Part shown: positions 1 through 11,384 of the stretch, piece after piece
Numbering within the stretch: the first letter of the stretch is position 1
Layout of the letters: each line of letters starts with the position of its first letter
Program-made: the position numbers and the translations under genes
The notes under the pieces: generated by a model
Seen by the model: only the letters and a program-made list of their open reading frames with translations
What the model was told of the DNA's origin: nothing
Databases searched by the model: none
Origin: Episyrphus balteatus
Lineage: Eukaryota; Arthropoda; Insecta; Diptera; Syrphidae
DNA length: 64,000 nucleotides
Direction of reading: 5' to 3'
Assembly (NCBI RefSeq): GCF_945859705.1
Contig: NC_079134.1
Span: 26,755,636-26,819,635 of the forward strand

Positions 1-410
1 AAAGTATTTCATTTTGATTGTGTTTTCTCTTAAAATAAATGATTATTTATATAGCTTTTAAAGAAGTCACCTTAACGTGACCACTTCTTTTAAGATAAAG
101 GAAAGGGTAAACTTGCAAATTAGGGTATATGTCTATTTAGAAAAGGGTCTACCTACGTAACTTATTCTAATATGTATAGGGTGGATCTAAGTGTGTTAAC
201 ATAACCAAAAAATAAATAAAATCATAATAAAGCAAGCAACTGAAAATTTAAATAAACTAAAATGAAAAAAATAATACACACAAAAATTAAATGAAATCGG
301 ATCAATATTATCTACAAGGTCTACATTAAAATTAAATAGTTTGTTTTTTGATTAAGATATATACAATATGATGTTTAATATGAATTTTTGTTTAACTCAT
401 TTTTACTCAC
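1..410 (-). other. dock: dock intron (partial, downstream of SH3-1 exon)
   Basis: Non-coding, AT-rich sequence directly after the donor site GTGAGT (410 down to 405 on the minus strand) of the SH3-1 exon. The next dock exons (second and third SH3, SH2) must lie left of position 1. I see no exon or repeat in this piece. Confidence 0.8.
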
Positions 411-615
411 CTATCAAATAGCGATGGTTTTTCCTTTTTCACATAATTACTAGGGACATAGCCAGATTGATTTCTATTATTTTGCACCCGCCACCAATGT
501 TTGGAATCATCCAATAGCAGGTAGCGTTCATTTTTCCTTAAGTCTAATTCTTGTGCTCCTTGAGCTCCATAATCGTATTTGGCTACTACGTAGCAAACGT
601 CTTCCTGTGATTTTC
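411..615 (-). CDS. dock: dreadlocks (Dock/NCK adaptor), internal exon encoding SH3 domain 1
   Basis: Internal coding exon of the SH3-SH3-SH3-SH2 adaptor Dock, orthologue of mammalian NCK. Dock links tyrosine-phosphorylated guidance receptors to Pak and actin regulators at the growth-cone membrane. The exon is bounded by a CAG acceptor (618-616) and a GTGAGT donor (410-405). It enters in phase 1, completing a Gly codon begun in the upstream exon, and leaves in phase 2. It gives GKSQEDVCYVVAKYDYG and then the SH3 hallmarks: the ALYDY-like AKYDY, the acidic-charged ELDLRKNE of the RT loop, DDSKHWWRV with the ligand-binding Trp pair, and GYVPSNYV. These correspond to about residues 150-208 of the long form. 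Family knowledge: NCK SH3-1 has the same AKxDY, KNERxxLLDDSKxWWRV and GxVPSNYV pattern. Reading frame and splice phases are intact. SH3-2, SH3-3 and SH2 are outside the window. Confidence 0.95.
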
Positions 616-1075
616 CTGCGAATTGAAAAAAAAAACCGGGTCATTTTTGATTTGAACTTATTTTTGTATATTTCATTTTTTGAGCTTTTTTGTTTGTCAT
701 AAGTTTACGCTAAGCAAATAATCCACATTACGAGTATCAAAAAACAACAAAAATCCACATACGATCCACATCACATCAAATATTGTGGATTGTATATATG
801 AATTGTGCTTGTGACCAGAAAAACCATGGAATTCTTCGAGCTTAATTACTGCCTCATGTGAATTGAAATGTTTAACGTTTTAACCAATGACAAAACAAAG
901 CTTTTAGTTAGATGAGGTGGGATGCATGCAAGGATGACATGTTGGACCCAATTTGTTTTGTTTTCCTCATTTCTATTGGGACTACGTATGAGGGTTTTTT
1001 TGATTTTTGCATATTTTTTGTGTAGGTACATGTGAATGTGTTATGGAATTGATTGGAAGAAGAATGAAGAATTAC
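616..1075 (-). other. dock: dock intron between N-terminal and SH3-1 exons
   Basis: 460-bp intron with GT donor (GTAATTC, starting at 1075) and AG acceptor preceded by a T/C-rich tract. Splitting a Gly codon G|GA here restores MAGNMKHGKSQEDV, which fixes both splice sites. AT-rich, with no other feature seen. Confidence 0.85.
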
Positions 1076-1513
1076 CGTGTTTCATGTTGCCCGCCATCGA
1101 TTGTGAACCACAGCCGAGGTTGCCACCACCAATGCAATCGCCTCCGTTCGAATTCGAATTTGTATTGCTGCTGAATGTGACACTTTTGTGCGTGCTACAA
1201 TTGGACGCGGACGATAAGTTACGATGGTGATGCTGTTGCTGGTGATGGTGTGGTGCCGGAGAGCCGGGTGGCGGTGGCACTGGATAGTTTTGTTGCTGAT
1301 ACGCTGAGGGCTGATATTGTGTAGATGCTGGTGTAGATGCTTGAGAGTGCTGCTGTTGCTGATGCCATGAACCAGTTACACCAGCACCGCCACTTGGCAA
1401 ATAGTGATTGCGATTTGTTAGCGCTGCTGGAACGTTTGAATTCGTTATTGCTGCTGTTGAGGAGGAATCGGGGATATTGCGTGCAAATCGTTGGGGATGC
1501 TCCAACATTCCAG
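1076..1513 (-). CDS. dock: dreadlocks (Dock), N-terminal coding exon with low-complexity extension
   Basis: Upstream coding exon of dock. The acceptor TTTTTCTATAG ends at 1514, so at least one more 5' exon exists. An ATG at 1508 opens a 137-residue extension beginning MLEHPQRFARNIPDSSS. The extension is rich in Ser, Asn, Gln and His, with a proline patch PVPPPPGSPAP and a His/Gln run, and is predicted to be disordered. An internal ATG at 1097 starts MAGNMKHG, which runs across the intron into KSQEDV. From memory this is the start of the short Drosophila Dock form, so two N-termini seem encoded: a long one from 1508 and a short one from 1097. The exon ends in phase 1 before GTAATT. Which ATG is used depends on the upstream exon, which I cannot place. 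The SH3-1 exon follows 460 bp downstream. Exon identity is strong; the long start is an inference. Confidence 0.85.
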
Positions 1514-4500
1514 CTATAGAAAAAGTTGGGGTTAGATTTTTTTTTGCTTTTTCTACTTTGGTGGTTGTTGCTTTTTTTTTGTATATGAAAAGCAGCTTCC
1601 GCCCTCTTGGAAAAGTACACTGTACTTTTTTTTTAGTTTTGTGGAATTTATTTTTTTCTCTTATTTTTTCAATCCTTTATTGTTGTTGTTGTAAAATCCC
1701 TATTGGATAGCATTCATGGCCGATTGCTGCGAGACAAGAGTAAATAATTGTTATGTTGATTAAAACTTTGCCTCTGGATTTGATGTGCTTAGGTTTCAAT
1801 AAAAGTGGTCGACGACGATGATGCAGATGCAAATGATGATGATGATGATGATGTTGATGATGTGAAGACTTGCATATACAATCCATGGAAAATCATTTCT
1901 AAAAGAGAATTCAAGAGAGGAGAAAAGAAAAAACAAAAATTCAAAAATAAAATAAAAGCCAAATAAAATAAAGCACAACATCGAGATAGCGCAATTGTTT
2001 CGCAACAAAAACCAAAAAAAAAAAAAAGAAAACTTAAATTGTTTAGAATAAAGCCTTGTTTTTTTTATTTTCAAGGAAAATAAAACAAAAGTTTATATTG
2101 TTGTGAGCCTGACTCTTTTTATGGAAGTTTTTTTTTATTTTTTTTTGCAATGTTGCTGTTGTATTTAAAGTAAAATGTATGTTTATATATGTTTAATTCA
2201 TAAAATTAAGAGAAAAAAAAATAGAAATGTTGTTTTACTTTTTTTTTTGTAATGTATTCACTTGGCGCAAAATTATGTCAAGAGGGCAAGAGAAAATTGT
2301 ATTTTTTTTATTTTTTTTGGTTAGTGTTTTTGTAGGGTAGAATTTTTATAGTTTTTGCATCTCAAGTGCTGTTGAAAGTTCTTTAATATTGAAATTTAGT
2401 ATAAAATGAGATAATGGTTGATGACTCTTTAAGTTTAACATAGTTTTTGAAAGACCTAGGGGAAAATTGATTTGGAAAATTTCATTCATTTACACACACA
2501 CAATGTCACTCTTAATATTCCGAGAAAAAAAGTTCAGACATGAAATACAATGCAATTATAAACTAATTAAAAATCAATTCAACAGTTTATAACTAGTTTG
2601 CAGCCGAATCGCAACATCCTTATAAAGTTTTTTGCTACTTCTGTTCTTTAAATCTTTAAAGAAATCCTTAAAAACGCGCATTTTCAAGCACATAGTGGCC
2701 TAACCCCTTAATATGTTTCGATTAAAAAAACAAATTAAATTGAAACAAATTTGTTCTCAAATGAAAAACGGAAAAAATATTCCGTTCAATTACTTTCTAA
2801 ATTACTTTAGTAAATTTTTAGTAAATTCTGCTCCAAGTTAAATTTATAGAAACTTCCATTTATTGCCGGTATGCAATAAAATAGAAACATAAAGGATTGC
2901 TTTTACAAAAACATTAATGTCACTTTGATTTTTTATAAGCAAATTAATCACAAGAAAATTATTAGAAATTAAAGCATTCAAGTCTTTCTGTGTGAATTTT
3001 CTTTCTTACAGGTAAAATGTTGAACGAGCTGTTATGACACTCATTTAAAAGATCAGAAAATGATCATACAAAAATCAATTAGGCAGTTAATTTCTTTAAG
3101 TTTTTCTATAGAAAAATAAATATTACGCATACGCCATAGTGTCCGAAAATTCTTTAGGTTTTTTCATTTAAATGACTTCAAACACCTAAAATCGCTTTAA
3201 AAAAAAAACTCATCATATTTTAAAAAAACCCTTTTGAATTTTAATTTTTATAACACTATCCCAAAAAAAAATAAAGAAACACAAAAAAAAATTGTGATTT
3301 GTGATTTTTGATAAGCCGTATCTCAGTGATAAATGATCGTATAATGATAAAATAAATAAATGTGAAAGGTACATTCTTTTTTTTTAATTTTCATATTTCA
3401 GTTAGTAATCGCGCAATCATTAAAAATATCCCAAAACCAAAATTTTCAAAAGTGATCTATTTTTATTTTCCTTCACAAGTGAATGGGAAAATTGTCCATT
3501 TAGTCGAAATCGCACTTTGTGGCATTTAGTTTATTTAACTTGAAAACCCATTCCATATTCTGACGATAACTAATTTAGTTATTTTTTTTTTTTCTTCAGA
3601 ATTATGTATGATATTATTTCAATTTTCTTAAGACTACAAAACTAAACGCAAAACCCTTAATAAATCCTTTTTTAAAACAAAAGAAAATATACCTATGTAG
3701 CTTCACGTATAGCTTTGTCAACACCTTAAGTATAAATTTTATCTTTAATTTCCAGACTCATGTGTTGCATTTTATAGGAGCCTCCTGCACCAACATAAAT
3801 ACCACGAAACAAAATATAGTTTTAAGGAATTCAATGGTTCACCAACTTTATACACCAAATTATTTTATATGAAGAAATCCACTACAAACTGTATGTTGGT
3901 TTTTGAAATAACTTAGAGACTAATTGTGCAAACTTTAATTAGCTTCTCTTGAATGTGTGTATGCGAGTGCTTTTTAGTTTTCATTTTCAGCTCATTTAAT
4001 TTGCTCTTTCATCTGTGTTGTATAAACTTTTCAAAAACTTAAAAACTATCACAAACACACATCAAAAACACTTCTTCTGCAGAACCCAACTCATATTTTC
4101 CTATGAAAATAAACAAAACAAAAAAAAAAAATGTAATTCAACAACTTTAGTTAAAAAATTTTCAAGTGACTTTGCAGTTTCTCCTAAAAAGAAGGATTCC
4201 ATCCACAAAGTTGTGCTTTCAAAAGTTTCTCTCATAATTTTCTTCAACATTATTTAATTATACAAAGATGCAAAGATAACACAAATGAAGAAGAAAACGT
4301 CAACGACGACTAAGTAAGTTCTTCCATCGAATGTCATGTCATATTCATTAGGTATTTTAAATGAAATTCAAAAATATTCCTGCTGACTGTCACCAAATAC
4401 CCGAGTTGAGGGTTTGGGGAATCCCTTTGGCGCCTGGTAAGCTTAGATTTTTCCCAAACCATCACAAACAGACCAAAAAGTGAAGAAGGAGTAGAAAAAA

Positions 4501-5466
4501 AAATCAATTTTCCTTCTTCGGATTTCAGTTTTTCCATACACATTTGCATCCATCCATGCATGTTACTGTAAAGCAGAGGAGCGAGTGAAAATGTATTTAA
4601 AATTCTTGGCTCGGTTGCAAGAATTTTCCAACGTTTTCAATACACCCTGAGATCCATCCAAAGTGTTATTCTATGGGTTTTTATTTTTCTGTCTTCTTTA
4701 TATTTTTTGTTTGTTCCCGAGTCTTCTCTTGGAGTTCAGTGTCAAAAAGATTAGTATGGCTATGTAAGATAATGCCAAGTAGCGCCAGCGAAGCATGCAA
4801 CCTCTGGATGATGGTGGTGGAGTAAAGTGGGAGGTAAATATGGTGTGTGGATTCCAAGTTCTTTAATTTTAGAAATTCCACCACACACTTTCTCTCTCTT
4901 GAGTCTTGTGCATTTTGTCGATTTACTATCGGTTCTCTGGCATTTGGCAGCTATAAAGCTAGAAAAACATGACACCAAACCGAATAGACCCCCTCCTTCG
5001 TTTTTGTTTTTCTTTCATGCTTGTATAGTTTCAATGTTTCAAGCATTGTTTTTTTTTTTTTTATTTTTTTTTAAAGAAAAAATGAGTGATTGATGAGTGG
5101 ACACACCGGTGAAACTATCTTTTGATGTGACATTTCAATTTATTGCGTTAATAACAAACGGCTCAGTGATTTTATGATTTAGAAATTTAAGAAATAAAGA
5201 GAAAAAAATATTAGGTATGATAATTATTTTATAAAATTGTTTAGGTATCTAATAATATTTTGTCTGACATGGGATTCAAATAAGACAAGCAAGACGGAAG
5301 AAACATTAATATTTTAAAAGGGTGTGAAAAACTAGAAAAAGGTTAGGTCACGGTCATAACAAATTAAGTTCCTTACATGCCTTACGTGACTGAACCTATT
5401 TTTTTGCTTTAAAATTATGACATTTGGTTTGTTAAATGAGACAAAAAGGTAAGATCGCTTAAACAA
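1514..5466. other. non-coding AT-rich DNA, probably dock 5' intron
   Basis: Nearly 4 kb without a convincing coding frame. It contains simple runs (CAT/GAT trinucleotides near 1815-1860, poly-T and poly-A) and diverged AT-rich sequence. A somewhat more GC-balanced stretch at about 4320-5010 shows no codon-like structure. No transposon ends were recognised. Confidence 0.5.
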
Positions 5467-7250
5467 GGTACCAGTCAGCGTTACAGCTAAGCGCTATTTG
5501 GGTCTAAGCGACGACTTTTTATAAAAAGCGACCTTTTCAGCATTTCATAAAAGCGACTTTTTTTCTACTCCAAAAAAGAAGTTGTATGAACTCTGAGCTC
5601 AAACACTTCAATGGAATTTGGAACAATTACTCAGTTAACTTGTATTCATAAAATTGTTGAGAAAAAGAAAAATAAGAATATAATGTTAATGTCATTTTAA
5701 AAATCGTTCAGCAACATTATTAAGTTGAATAACGTTTGTGGCAGAAACCGAAAACTTCCAAATGGAGTTAATTGTGAAATTATTTCTAACTTTTACTATT
5801 TTTTAAGAAAGCAAAATACAGCGTATTTAAGAAAATAAGTTAAACACGGTATGGGTAACTTCTAACTTCGCTTTCATTTTTGGAAACACTATTAGGTACA
5901 TATAAGTGACCGCACAAGTTGTGAATATTTTAAACTAGCATTTGAATAAAACTGTTTTGATTCTTGTTTATTTTCGTTTGTCTTTAAAAATCCTGGCATT
6001 TATACTTTAAGTGGGTAGTTTACTGGCATGTTTGACTAGCCGTGTTTTAAAGACAATCGCTAACGTAGGTTTAAAAGCATTTTATACTGTTGGAAACTAC
6101 AAACGACTGTTTCATTTAATATTAGTAATTGTTTGTTGTTGAAGGTTAAATAAATTATAAGTAAATTTGTCAGAAAAAATTTACTCTGCACCCCCATAAT
6201 AAAGTATAATACTTTTGTTTATTGCTAGCAATCGATTGTTGTTATTGACCTGTAGCAGTTGTAAACACTTGACACAAAATAACTTTGCTTTAAATTACTT
6301 TGAATTAACTTAGCAACATTTTGTTTTTTTCTATGGGCACGTTCAGGAAATATTAGGGACTAGATATTTAGACAACGTCATTTTCTGAATGGAAATTTGA
6401 GTAAATTGACTAAATTAGTTTGGATATAATGTTATTGTCAAATTTCGAAATTTAATTAAGACCGCATGGGGCAACACCGAATTTAACTTTACTTTATTAA
6501 ATTAATAATATTAATTGTAACCGATAATGCACTTTTAACTCGTTTTTCACACACAAAAATTCAATTTTGCTAAAGAAATTCTGTAATTACAAACAATCAG
6601 CTGTCATGTTGCCAAAAAAAACTTTTCTAAATTTTTAGGTAAAATTTTTTAATATTTTGAAAATTTACTATTCAAAATTCTAAACTCAAATAAAAAACAT
6701 TTTTTTTTAAATAAATAAAATATAATTTTAAATTGAAAATGATTTGTTTGGCTATTATTTATTATCATTGTGTGTTGTTATTTAACTATACAACCTCATA
6801 CCCCATCAAAATTTTAATAAAAAAAAATTCACATTTATGTACTTATAAATGCGGCTTATGTTAAAGAAAAAAATATTTTGAGTTAATAATAGCTGTGTTT
6901 TATTTTTCTCGTGATCCGGATCAGATCATTTATTTATTTGCGAAACAATAGCAAAACAAAATCCTGCTTTTGTTGTAAGGCTAATAAAAAAACAATGATC
7001 TGATCCGGATCACGAGGAAAATAAAACACAGCTAATAATAATATTAACTCGTGTTCTTGGGGGTCTTTATAAATTCGAAAAATGAAGACCTTTTTAAGTT
7101 TCTAAACTTATTATTTGTTGTTGTTGGTAAAAACCTTGTTTCAAGAGAAAAGACAGTTGAGCGACTTTTTTTAATTTTTCTGATTTCCGAAATTTTGAAA
7201 GCGACTATTTTAGCGACCTTTCAAAAATTTTTAACGGTGACTCTGGTACC
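5467..7250. mobile_element. TIR element with GGTACCAG ends and AGCGAC subterminal repeats
   Basis: Left end GGTACCAGTCAGCGTTA and the reverse complement of the right end, GGTACCAGAGTCACCGTTA, match apart from a small indel. Both ends then carry several AGCGAC or GCGACTTT motifs (5507-5560 and 7162-7220). TTAA tetranucleotides lie just outside both ends, but a clean target duplication is not evident. There is no transposase frame. About 1.8 kb, carrying a younger hairpin element inside (6880-7050). Probably a decayed non-autonomous DNA transposon; superfamily unresolved. Confidence 0.55.
6880..7050. mobile_element. 171-bp hairpin MITE nested in the GGTACCAG element
   Basis: Arms 6880-6930 and 6994-7050 are near-perfect inverted repeats. 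They run from GAGTTAAT through AGCTGTGTTTTATTTT to the internal GTGATCCGGATCAGATC, which is itself partly palindromic. The loop is about 63 nt. No coding capacity. The right arm carries a few extra TAT/ATT triplets. Confidence 0.7.
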
Positions 7251-8351
7251 AGTTAAACTTTGAATTCGTTTCAATTTAACATTGTATGTCCTTTTTTTAT
7301 ACTAAGCCCCAACACAAAAAACTTGTTAGTTTTTGTATCACATAGTTCAGAAATGTGTCAAAGCTAAAGAAACACTACACTATTTATTTATTTATTTTTT
7401 TTTTGACTGAAAACTTCTATTTTGTTTACTTTTTCGCTTTGTAAAAACTCTGTTTTATTTAATTCAAATTGTAATATCATTCTTTTTAAGTCCAACTTTG
7501 AAAACTTTTATACTCTAATGAAAAGTAAAAAAAAAAAAAAAAAAACTAATCGGAATCTAAAATTAGATCTGTTTCTGAAAGCATATGGGAATGCACAATA
7601 TTTTTTTTCTTTTCATTTTTTCTGATAAATGCCGCTTTAATAACTAAGTGTTTTTTTATTCCCCATTGCAAAGTCACTCCTCAATAATAAAATTGTACAC
7701 AAGTTTCTATTTTCATCTTGTGGGACCTTCTATAGAATAATCCCACTCTCATTAAAACACCCAGCTAAACTTTGTTAAGAGTTTATAATTGTATTTTTTC
7801 CTAGAAGATATTATACGTATTTATTTATTTTTATTATTTTTTATTTTTTTGTTAGAAAGTGATGAGTTAAACTAATTCTTAGAATTGACATTTATTTGAC
7901 AAAAGCTAGAACACATAAATGATGATGGACTTGACATTTATGTTTTTTTATTTAGCATTTAAACTTGTTCAACCTGCTTTTAAAAATAAAATAAAGTAGC
8001 ATGATACACATATTGCAAATAATTTCCGAGTTATTTTGTTTTTAATTTTTAAGGTCAATAACCTCAGAAATTTCATTTGTGTTGGGCAATATATTATACT
8101 CATCTAAACAATGCAGTAATTAAATTTGGTTTGTTTAGGTTGTGTTGTTGGTTGTGTTTGTCAAAGTTGCTTATTTTAATAACAATTTTTAGTTTTTAAG
8201 ATTTTACGGGACTATTTGAAAAAAAAAAGAAAAATGATTTTCTTTAGATAAAAATTTCGAGAAAACATAACTAAAATATGACTTTTTCTCAAAAAAAAAT
8301 ATTTAAAAGACAAACAAAAACTAATCAAAACCTTAAACGACATTTTATCGT
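7251..8351. other. AT-rich non-coding stretch
   Basis: Homopolymer-rich sequence, with poly-A at 7528-7546 and long T runs. I see no gene, transposon end or RNA structure that I can support. Confidence 0.4.
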
Positions 8352-8639
8352 CACGGGTGGGACACTTGTACAATTAATTTATGGTTTCGCTTTCAAACTG
8401 GAATCTATATCAAATAGTAGAAATCGTTAATTAAAGAAGCTCAGTAAAGAAAAATATGATGTCAAATTCAATTATTTTTCCAAGTAGACGGGTTTTTTTT
8501 ACAATCACGGGTGGGACAAAAAAAATTATTTTCACAAAATCATTGCTTATTTATTTGAAATTGGAAATCCTTGATGTTTCTAACACAAATCATTCGAAGC
8601 CTCTATAACAAGAACGTCATTAATGCCACGGGTCGGACA
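8352..8639. repeat. three dispersed copies of the box CACGGGTGGGACA
   Basis: The 13-mer CACGGGTGGGACA occurs at 8352-8364 and 8506-8518 exactly, and at 8627-8639 with one change (CACGGGTCGGACA). The spacers of 141 and 108 bp are AT-rich and show no obvious similarity. The boxes stand out as GC-rich islands in otherwise A/T sequence. This could be a decayed tandem repeat with a conserved box, or a protein-binding cluster. Confidence 0.6.
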
Positions 8640-9845
8640 ACATTTGAATATAACTTAAAATTTGTATTAAAAAAATGTTTTTTTTTTTTGCGCAATTTTT
8701 ATTGATTTGGGATTTAAACATAACTCACAATTTAGGTATGTAGTAACTTTTCATAGCGTTAAAAAAATTCTATAAAAAGTAATTTATGGCTATGTAAAAT
8801 TTAAACCATTTCAAAAGCATAATATTGAATTAGGCAATATTTCCCATTAAATTTAAACAAAGTCTAAAACTCAAATGAAGTTTACAAATAAATCAAAATA
8901 TTGCATTTTCATGTCAAGGAAAAGTGAAAATTTCACTTAAAAAAAAATTTTTCTCATGTAGTAACATTATTGGCAAAGAAAAATAAAAGAAAAGCTTAAA
9001 TTTTTTCTCTCCGCATATAAAGACCGGAAAACTTGAAAGAAATGCTAATGTTAACGTATATTATATAATGCCAATGAAAAATTTACCTCCCAGTCTTTGT
9101 ATAGAGATACTCTGTTTTAGAGATAGATACATCGTCTCAAGGCGAACAAATTATCACAAACTTTAAATATTTTACCAGCCATTAGAGTCATAAATTATTT
9201 CTCAAAGCATCTATTGTGCGTTTGTGAGAAGAGACCTCATTTTCTTTATAACTCTTCTGGTTGGGTGTAATTTTTTTTTTTTTTATTATTTCAAACATTT
9301 TATAGCATTTTCATGTTTTTCAAGGAAATGAATGGCACTTTTTCATTTATTCAACCGCACATAAATTGCTCCTCCCCCCTCCCCTGCTCAACATACTTTT
9401 GGTCTTTTTTTTTCATCATTTCTGGCACTGGCACTGGCATCATACAAAAAATATATGTATGAATGTATATAATATACTCGTACTTTTCCATGCGTTGGAG
9501 TTGCTCTCGTTTGCCACTTAAAAAAGAAGAAAAATAAAATTAAAAAAAAAAACTGAATCAGGTCACCATATGTCATTAGGGTTTTTGCCATCTTTAAAGC
9601 AACTATGCTAGTCATTCGACCTCCTCAATGCTATATATGCGAATGTTTATACACACCACACTTACACAGTGGGGTTCACTTGGTTATTTATTTTAGATTT
9701 TTTTTTTTTCATTTCTTCTACGAAAACCGCAAAATCTAATAAAACTCAGTTACATATTTTCTTAGAAAAACCAATGTTTAAAATCGATATTGAAATTAAG
9801 TATTGAAAATATAAACAAACAAAAATTGTATTTTTAAAATTCAGT
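8640..9845. other. AT-rich non-coding stretch
   Basis: No gene or transposon boundary supported. Contains poly-T/poly-A runs, a C-rich patch near 9371-9388 and TATA-like simple sequence near 9450-9475. Confidence 0.4.
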
Positions 9846-9984
9846 AGGTGTATTCATGCAACGGTATAAACTCTGGGGAAACCTGGTAAAATGGTAAATA
9901 TTGTAAACAAACAGGTCTAACCCATATACAATTTTGACAGATTTACCACTTAGACAGGTTTACTACCGTTTCATGAATAACCCT
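9846..9984. mobile_element. 139-bp MITE, TIR AGG(T/G)GTATTCATG-like
   Basis: Left end AGGTGTATTCATGCAACGG and the reverse complement of the right end, AGGGTTATTCATGAAACGG, form imperfect inverted termini that continue into GTAAA-rich arms. The ends resemble those of the GGGGTATTCACG family at 55630-56137, suggesting related elements. No coding capacity. Confidence 0.55.
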
Positions 9985-10249
9985 AGTATTTCTTTAATAC
10001 AATTTATCTATTTTTTTTAGCTGAACAGTTATTTTCAATAAAGTAAGTGAACAGCACCAAAAACTAACAACTTTCTATAATGGATGCATTCATTTGAAAC
10101 GTCACTCACTAGATTTGACATTGCAAGGAATATTTTCGGCGAAATGTATTAGCTAGGTGTTTTCTTCTTTTTTTTTTTCTTTCAAAAAATAAATTCGTTC
10201 AAATTCAACGAAATAGCATATAATGACAGTAAAGTTCACAAACAGAACT

Positions 10250-11350
10250 AAAAAAAAAAAAAATCATGCGTGCAATTCACACGTGGTAGAAGTGAAACCT
10301 TAAAAAATCATTTTTCTTGCAAAAAAAAAAAAAAATAGAAAAAATCTACCTATTTTTATTCAATCACCTTCAAATCCATGTTTTTTATATGACAGCCTAT
10401 ATAAATTTTAATTAATTTCTCCTTTTGTGACCTATAGCCCACGGAAAAAGTAATATGTATATATAAATTTTATATTATCTTATTGTCTAAGCTCAAAATA
10501 TATATATCGATCAGGACTATGAGACATCTACAAAAAGAGCTAGAATTTTTTGAACTCGATAAATTTCCATAAAAAAAAAAGCGAAAAAACACGTATTTTT
10601 ACCTTCTCACGCTATTAAATGCATTTTTTACCTAACAACCTATAAAAATTTGTACACCATCTGAAAGCTTATTGTCTTAGCTCAAAATATATATACCGAT
10701 CAAGTCTATGAGACATCTACAAAGAGAGGTAGAATTTTTTAAACTAGATGAAATTTCATCAAAAAAGCAAAAAAACATTTATTTTTATGTTCTCATGCTA
10801 TTATAAATCAATTTTTTTGTTTGACAACCTATACAAAATTTTATACCATGTGAAAGTTTATTGTTTCACCTTGTATAATGATGCCTAAATCTTATTTCAA
10901 AGATGTCTACAAGAGAAGTTAGAATTTTTTAAAGTCAACCATGTCGAATTTCCAGACTGAGATCGCCAACAGATCTCCACAGGTGTTTTGAGGTATTTTT
11001 AAATTTAAGATTGTGTAACTTGTAGAGCACGTAACGTTATGTGTGATATATCAAATAGAAGGTTATGTTATCAGCATGCGTATTAAAGTTAAATCAAATT
11101 TGTATGTGCACTAGATCAAAAGATATAACGTGTGTTGGAAAAGAACATCTTTTTACCGTTATCTCCGAATTTTGAATATGAAATTAATTGAAATTTTGTA
11201 CAATTATAATTTATTTAATTATACCTATTTACAGTACAAAATTCATTCATCTATCTATTAAAACAAAAAACTTATAACAAGTTGAAATCGTGTCGCGTTT
11301 TCGTTTCATCTTGTTTCAAATCACTACGATACTAAAGAAGTTTTCATTCA
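10250..11350 (+). repeat. interspersed repeat family A, copy 1
   Basis: About 1.1 kb that matches the reverse complement of 40945-42578 along its length. Shared words include CACGTGGTAGAAGTGAAACC at one end, GTAGAGCACGTAACGTTA in the middle and GTGTCGCGTTTTCGTTTC at the other. The left part consists of diverged 170-190-bp units, each with GAGACATCTACAAA and AGCTCAAAATATATAT. No protein frame and no clear TIR. Class unresolved. Confidence 0.75.
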
Positions 11351-11384
11351 AAAATCTTCCTTATTAATCATTTACCTTAAGTTG

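Noticed and set aside
1677..2074. His-rich open frames upstream of the dock N-terminal exon
   Set aside because: They arise from CAT/GAT triplet runs and T tracts; no splice frame connects them to dock.
8352..8639. CRISPR-like array
   Set aside because: Only three 13-bp boxes with unequal spacers in eukaryotic DNA; no cas genes and no repeat dyad typical of CRISPR.
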